Source: Phycisphaerae bacterium (lineage in GTDB: Bacteria > Planctomycetota > Phycisphaerae > Sedimentisphaerales > SG8-4). From it: 18,432 nucleotides of DNA. The notes under the pieces were generated by a model, which was not told the origin of the DNA, searched no databases, and worked only from the letters and a program-made list of their open reading frames with translations. Shown here one piece after another: positions 14,260-18,432 of the stretch; the stretch's first letter is position 1; each line of letters opens with the position of its first letter. The stretch spans positions 1-18,432 of the forward strand of contig JAUXAH010000007.1 of the NCBI GenBank assembly GCA_030614945.1. Direction: 5' to 3'. Made by a program: the position numbers and the translations under genes.

Positions 14260-16548
14260 CTACTCATTCTTCTCAGGCGCTCTGCGTGGCATATACCTCC
14301 AAGTCGTAGTAGACGCCCGAGGCCTCTTAGGTGCATCTCTCCAGATAAATTTAGCATTCAGCACGAACCAATAGTCATTAACTTTATAAGCGATGTTGCC
14401 TGCCCTGTCGGTCTTCACTTTTCCGTCCTCGTCGCGCTCAGCAACCTTACTGACAACCTCCTTTGTCATAGGGTCACGCAAAACGAAAGTCTCCTGATGC
14501 ATCTCACGACGTATCTCACGACGCATGTTCGCTTCTCTTCTTTTAGAACTGCTCTCTCTCTCCAACGCTTGTAAAATCCTTTCAACAGCCGGATTTTGCC
14601 GCGTTTTGGCATCCAAACCCACTGCATCTGTTTCCAACTTGAAGTGCACGACCTCGGTTTTCTTGTAGAGCATAAACGGACTATTCACGTCATCAAGGTG
14701 CTCCAGTCGAGTAACAAATCCCCATTTACTCTCATCGCCTCCCACCCCGGGGGGGTCCATCAACTCGCCTATGTTTTTATAGGGACTGTACCCGGCTATG
14801 GTTACCACAAACCCAGAATTTTCCTTGACCTCCTCTTCCTCCGAAGCGTCACGTATTACGCCCCTTGCTATAAGCTCTTCCTCAGTATATTCTTCATATG
14901 CCACAGCATATTCTTCTGCCGTATATTCTTCAGAATAGCCGCCATAGACCCCGGCTCTACCCCTTCTCGCCATCATAGAATCTACGTCACCAAACTGCGC
15001 AGTGTTAACATCCTCTACAAAGTAAACCGACATATGCGTTACAAATATCTGCTTTCGCTCCTTGCGGGGAATCTCTAAAACCGCTTCCGCATCACCAGCG
15101 GCAAAGGCCTTATAAAGCTCTGCCTGTTCCGCATTATTTTCTTCGTTCGGCAAGCGTGAAATTACCGTTTGATGCAATCGCGGAATCACGTCACGATGCT
15201 TAAAAGATTCGAATTCCTTTTGTATTATCGCTTCGTAACCGGAACCTTTGCTTTTTTCAGCTTTATCATTGCTGACGGCCTGCCTGGCATCTTCAATACG
15301 CCTGCTGGTTTCCTGCCGGACGTCCGCCTTATTCTCGTAAATTTGCGAGTCGAAAAATGTCCTCGCAAAGGACAGAACTGAAACCAGCAGCAGCACACAC
15401 GCCGCAGTAGTAAAGTACCTGGCCTTACCTGCCCAGGTCATTGACCTCGCAATAGCGCGCGGCAGCAGATTGCTCTCTATCCGGGCCAGGCCCAAACCCT
15501 GCAAAGCAAGACCATAAACAACACCAAAGTCGCAGACACTCTCGTGAAATTTCGCCGCCGAGACATCTGAGCTTATCGCAAGTCTCTTAAACGAATCCGG
15601 CCTTTCAATAGGTATCTGAACGCTCTGCTGCAGGTATTTCAGCAGGCCGCGCAGCTTCGTTCCTCCGCCAAGAGCAATAATCTTCGACAATTTAGTGTTG
15701 GGGTTCGAACTGTTGTAAAAACCCAGTGACCGCTGGATTTCAGAGGCCAAATCCGTAAAAACCGGCTTCATCGCCTGGAATATCTGCCGGGCATATTTGC
15801 TCATCGGAGCCGTGCGTTTTAGTTTTTCAGCTTTTTCAAAATTAAGCTTAAATGTATCTGCTATCGCCCTGGTAAAGGCATTACCTCCTATGAGGATACA
15901 TCTTTGCCAAACTGTCGACCCTGTGCAGACAACCAAATCCGTATTTTCCGCACCAACGTTAAGAACAACGATGGCTTGCCCCTGCTTGTCGCCGGCAGCG
16001 GTAACCAGGTCAGGGCGGTCATACAACGCGTAGTTATACAGAGCCATCGGTGCCATCTGAACGTAGCCAACCTGCACATTTTCTCTGGCAAAATGCTCCA
16101 ATGCCGAGCTGACAACTTCATTCTTTATAGCAAAAATGCCCACCCTGGTTTCAGGGCTGTCAGTCTCTGTCATCAACTGCCAATCCCACTGCACATCGTT
16201 GATATCAAAAGGAATCTGCTGAACCGCCTCGAACTTGACGATTTCAGGAATGCGCTTCGGATCGACAGGCGGCAGGTTCACGAACCGTGCAAAACTGTTC
16301 TGGCTCGGCACCGAAACAACTACTTCATCTTTGCCCAAATCGTTTTGACTTACAAACCTGCGAAAACTCAATGCAATCAGCTCGTCCCTTTCCGCAGCCC
16401 CTACTCCACTTCCGGTAAGAATTTTGCCGTGCTGGATATTATCGAAGCCGATTACTTCAACAACACCGCTCTCAGCGCTTAAGTGTAATGCTTTCAGCGA
16501 ATTATTACCTATATCTATTGCCCAAACCGCCCCGAATTTTGCCGCCAT
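14260..16548 (-). CDS. pilM: PilM ATPase-fold protein fused to a PilN-like membrane segment
   Basis: Residues 1-355 are a complete PilM, the actin-like cytoplasmic component of type IV pilus assembly. It has phosphate-1 IDIGNNSLKAL (11-21), phosphate-2 VLNVGAENTDLVV (195-207), GGNAFTRAIA (221-230) and the adenosine motif IALGGGTKLRGL (291-302). Residues 360-363 are NLLP, the signature of the short N-terminal PilN motif that docks on PilM. It is followed by basic residues and a membrane helix (about 379-396) exactly as in PilN. The remaining roughly 365 residues should be periplasmic; they include a Tyr/Glu-rich patch (536-558), an acidic run EEEEV and an Arg-rich segment (about 690-705). PilM is usually about 350 residues, so this 762-residue protein is a PilM-PilN fusion with an enlarged periplasmic part. 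A strong GGGAGG lies 6 nt before the ATG. It is the first gene of a three-gene operon. Confidence 0.92.
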   Translation of the reverse strand: MAAKFGAVWAIDIGNNSLKALHLSAESGVVEVIGFDNIQHGKILTGSGVGAAERDELIALSFRRFVSQNDLGKDEVVVSVPSQNSFARFVNLPPVDPKRIPEIVKFEAVQQIPFDINDVQWDWQLMTETDSPETRVGIFAIKNEVVSSALEHFARENVQVGYVQMAPMALYNYALYDRPDLVTAAGDKQGQAIVVLNVGAENTDLVVCTGSTVWQRCILIGGNAFTRAIADTFKLNFEKAEKLKRTAPMSKYARQIFQAMKPVFTDLASEIQRSLGFYNSSNPNTKLSKIIALGGGTKLRGLLKYLQQSVQIPIERPDSFKRLAISSDVSAAKFHESVCDFGVVYGLALQGLGLARIESNLLPRAIARSMTWAGKARYFTTAACVLLLVSVLSFARTFFDSQIYENKADVRQETSRRIEDARQAVSNDKAEKSKGSGYEAIIQKEFESFKHRDVIPRLHQTVISRLPNEENNAEQAELYKAFAAGDAEAVLEIPRKERKQIFVTHMSVYFVEDVNTAQFGDVDSMMARRGRAGVYGGYSEEYTAEEYAVAYEEYTEEELIARGVIRDASEEEEVKENSGFVVTIAGYSPYKNIGELMDPPGVGGDESKWGFVTRLEHLDDVNSPFMLYKKTEVVHFKLETDAVGLDAKTRQNPAVERILQALERESSSKRREANMRREIRREMHQETFVLRDPMTKEVVSKVAERDEDGKVKTDRAGNIAYKVNDYWFVLNAKFIWRDAPKRPRASTTTWRYMPRRAPEKNE

Positions 16549-16554
16549 AATAAA

Positions 16555-16560
16555 CCTCCC
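16555..16560 (-). promoter_or_regulatory. Strong ribosome binding site of pilM
   Basis: GGGAGG on the - strand, 6 nt before the ATG at 16548. It fixes the start of the fusion protein. Confidence 0.8.
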
Positions 16561-16617
16561 GCTTTATGGTCCAAGCTTGAGTCGATTAGCCTTGTAAATC
16601 CGTCCCAACAAATATAA

Positions 16618-16646
16618 ATTATACCATATTATGAAGACTTTTTCCA
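16618..16646 (-). promoter_or_regulatory. Candidate pilM operon promoter overlapping the mtaB start
   Basis: On the - strand a perfect TATAAT (16618-16623) is preceded at 17 nt by TGGAAA (16641-16646), a weak -35. The -35 lies within the first codons of divergent mtaB, so the two genes share an 82-nt regulatory gap. It predicts a leader of about 60 nt with the pilM ribosome binding site. Confidence 0.45.
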
Positions 16647-18049
16647 TAAATACTCTTGGCTGCAAAGTCAATCAATACGAAAGCCAGCAGATTCGAGAGT
16701 TGCTCGAACAACTCGGACTCGACCAGGTCGATCCCGCACCTACCGAGCATAGGCCCACGCCTGATACGTGCGGGACTAAAAAGCCCGATTTGGTCGTTAT
16801 CAATACCTGCTGCGTAACTCATACTGCCTCAGCCAAGAGCCGACAATACGTCCGAAAAGCCCAAAAGCTAAGCCCTGACGCTGTTATAGTTGTCTCTGGC
16901 TGCCTGCCAACTGTCAATATCGGCGAATTAAACGCTTCGGGTAAAAATGTCCATCTCATAAGGTATCGGAACAGCCTTGCTGCCACGTTAAGCCAAATAG
17001 TCAACGGTAAAGCCGCGCCGGCGGCCTCACAAAACCTTCAAACCTGCGAAAACACTATTATTAGAACAGAAAATGACCCCGAAATCAAGTATAAAAACAA
17101 GTCGGCCAATCGGCCCAAACTACCGCAATTAACCTGCTTTAGAGGCCATACCAGGGCTTTTCTGAAAGTCCAGGACGGCTGTGACGGATGCTGCTCCTAT
17201 TGTATCATACCCAAAACCCGTCCTGTTGTTCACAGTAAGCCGGTCGAAACGGTCCTGCAGGAGGCGCAGGGGCTTGTTGAAGCGGGCCACAGGGAAATTG
17301 TCGTAACAGGCGTGTTTCTCGGCGCTTACGGCCAAAGAAGCGTCAGACGAAAGAACTGGGATGAGCCGCAGAACGACAAATTAGCCAATCTGCTCGATAA
17401 AATGGCAGAAATCCCGAATCTTGCAAGGATAAGGGTAAGCTCGCTGGAGCCGGGTGACGTAACGCCGCGATTGCTCGATACTTTCTGCAAACACCGTAAC
17501 ATTATGCCACACCTGCATTTGTCGCTGCAGTCGGGTTCAAATGCTGTGCTAAAAAAGATGTGCAGGCAATACAGAACCGACGAATTTAGAGATAAGGTTG
17601 AGTTGATTAAATCCCGGCTCGACAGGCCTGCTATAACCGCCGATATTATCGTTGGTTTTCCGAGCGAAACGGATGCTGACTTTGAGCAAACTATCGATTT
17701 GGCGAAAGAGGCAGGCTTTGCAAAAATGCACGTTTTCAGCTTTTCGGCGCGTCAAGGCACCGCTGCGGCAGGTATGCAAGATACGGTAGATAATAGAGTT
17801 ATAAAGAAAAGAGCACAAATATTGCGTGACCTGGAAATCGAACTGGGGCTGAATTATCGGCAGCAATTTATTGGCGAAACTGCTGTAATTTTGGTGGAAA
17901 ATAGTAATGGGCAGGCCTGTGGGCGAAGCGAAAGATATTTTATGGTCTACCTCGAAAAGACGCAGAATATGCTGAAAAGAAACGAGCTGGCGAGGGTAAA
18001 ATTGGTTGAAAACAACGAAAATGGGGTAATCGGCCAGGCTGAAATGTAA
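16631..18049 (+). CDS. mtaB: tRNA (t6A37) methylthiotransferase MtaB
   Basis: Radical-SAM enzyme that adds a methylthio group to t6A at position 37 of tRNAs reading ANN codons. Its N-terminus MKTFSINTLGCKVNQYES is characteristic of the MtaB/YqeV group and differs from MiaB. The first Fe-S cluster uses C11, C60 or C61, and C91. The radical-SAM cluster is CxxxCxxC at 184, 188 and 191 (CDGCCSYC). Later landmarks are LSSLEP-like VSSLEPGD, HLHLSLQSGSN and DIIVGFPSE. The C-terminal part (about 400-472) is the TRAM-like tRNA-binding domain. A small extra segment rich in Thr and Pro (about 36-50) precedes the second cysteine. At 472 residues it is slightly longer than usual. No Shine-Dalgarno precedes the ATG, and a TATAAATTATA stretch sits only 8-18 nt upstream, so translation may start on a leaderless or very short leader. 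Confidence 0.95.
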   Translation: MKTFSINTLGCKVNQYESQQIRELLEQLGLDQVDPAPTEHRPTPDTCGTKKPDLVVINTCCVTHTASAKSRQYVRKAQKLSPDAVIVVSGCLPTVNIGELNASGKNVHLIRYRNSLAATLSQIVNGKAAPAASQNLQTCENTIIRTENDPEIKYKNKSANRPKLPQLTCFRGHTRAFLKVQDGCDGCCSYCIIPKTRPVVHSKPVETVLQEAQGLVEAGHREIVVTGVFLGAYGQRSVRRKNWDEPQNDKLANLLDKMAEIPNLARIRVSSLEPGDVTPRLLDTFCKHRNIMPHLHLSLQSGSNAVLKKMCRQYRTDEFRDKVELIKSRLDRPAITADIIVGFPSETDADFEQTIDLAKEAGFAKMHVFSFSARQGTAAAGMQDTVDNRVIKKRAQILRDLEIELGLNYRQQFIGETAVILVENSNGQACGRSERYFMVYLEKTQNMLKRNELARVKLVENNENGVIGQAEM

Positions 18050-18432
18050 GGAACTTGATGGGGCGGGAGAGGGGGGCTGGGGGGTTTGGGTAAGAAAAAA
18101 TTGGGTTTGATTGGGTTTGTTTTGAATAATAGTTCATTGTTCGTTGTTCATTGTTATAATTCCTTGTTATTGCTAAGCTTACGTTCATTTGAGCATCCAG
18201 TGAATTGGGTTTGTTTTGGGTTTGTATTGGGTTTGTTTTGGGTTTGATTGGCTTTGAATTGGGTTTGTTTTCACCAAGTTTCCAATTGGCAATATTTTCA
18301 TAATCCACTGTATTATATGGACTTACATTCATTTGGCTTTTCAGAAATTGGGTTTGTTTTGCATAAAAGGTAGTCAAAACTTCGTAGGTTTTTCCGCTGA
18401 TTTCTGCCTGATGGGCCAATAAAGTCGTGTTT
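18050..18432. repeat. GT-rich dispersed repeat region, no supported gene
   Basis: After the G-rich tract come many copies of TTGGGTTTG on the + strand (18101-18117, 18204-18265, 18347-18357). A longer module appears twice at a spacing of 144 nt: 18155-18217 and 18299-18360, each reading about TATAATCC..., CTTACRTTCATTTG..., then AATTGGGTTTGTTTT. On the - strand an open frame (17940-18432, no stop at the window edge) reads KQTQF and NKPNS words with QMNVS in both modules. It overlaps mtaB and its composition follows the DNA repeat, so I do not accept it as a gene. Its first codons at the edge (LLAHQAEISGKTYEV) look more protein-like and could be the end of a neighbouring gene. Confidence 0.65.
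18060..18090 (+). other. Potential G-quadruplex tract after mtaB
   Basis: Five G-runs of three or more (18060-18063, 18065-18067, 18071-18076, 18079-18084, 18088-18090) are joined by 1-3 nt, satisfying the usual G3+N1-7 rule on the + strand. It begins 11 nt after the mtaB stop codon and would be present in its 3' untranslated RNA. Confidence 0.7.

Noticed and set aside
17940..18419. 159-aa - strand open frame at the right edge
   Set aside because: It overlaps mtaB by 110 nt, its residues follow the GT-rich DNA repeat, and the repeated modules explain the lack of stops. Only its first few residues look protein-like.

Overview
The window looks like chromosomal DNA of a planctomycete, most likely a Phycisphaerae/Sedimentisphaerales-type lineage. 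This is inferred from gene content and style: a Hanks-type kinase next to a PPP-like phosphatase, an FHA-GAF signalling gene, a large PilM protein with a membrane-anchored extension, and intergenic gaps filled with A-rich or GT-rich dispersed repeats. No rRNA or taxonomic marker is present, so the placement is moderate confidence. I see no tRNA, rRNA, CRISPR array, transposase or phage gene.

Layout. From 1 to 3004 on + are a serine/threonine kinase (5' end outside the window), a metallophosphoesterase overlapping it by 20 nt, and a membrane glycosyltransferase of the ceramide-glucosyltransferase type carrying an in-frame palindromic insertion. From 3143 to 8459 on - are an unrecognised membrane-anchored protein, a GGDEF diguanylate cyclase with a degenerate receiver domain, a polytopic membrane protein with a helical-repeat C-terminus, and S-adenosylhomocysteine hydrolase (ahcY). 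From 8460 to 8880 is a structured intergenic region. On + follow an outer-membrane beta-barrel-like protein (8881-9552) and a broken FHA-GAF gene (9610-10675) with an in-frame TGA, a frameshift and a lost C-terminus.

From 16548 down to 10719 on - is a three-gene operon related to the type IV pilus/type II secretion inner-membrane assembly complex. It holds a PilM ATPase-fold protein fused to a PilN-like segment, then two large single-pass membrane proteins. All three carry Tyr/Glu-rich patches, which is the most unusual feature here. Divergent from it on + is mtaB (16631-18049), a tRNA methylthiotransferase. The right edge (18050-18432) is a G-quadruplex-forming tract followed by a GT-rich dispersed repeat.

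Functional reading. The left-hand pair probably adds and removes phosphate on proteins. The operon at 10719-16548 probably builds a periplasm-spanning scaffold for a pilus or secretion machine. ahcY removes S-adenosylhomocysteine produced by methyltransferases. mtaB modifies A37 of tRNAs reading ANN codons. Most intergenic sequence seems to be repeat-derived, and one such repeat has entered a coding sequence.
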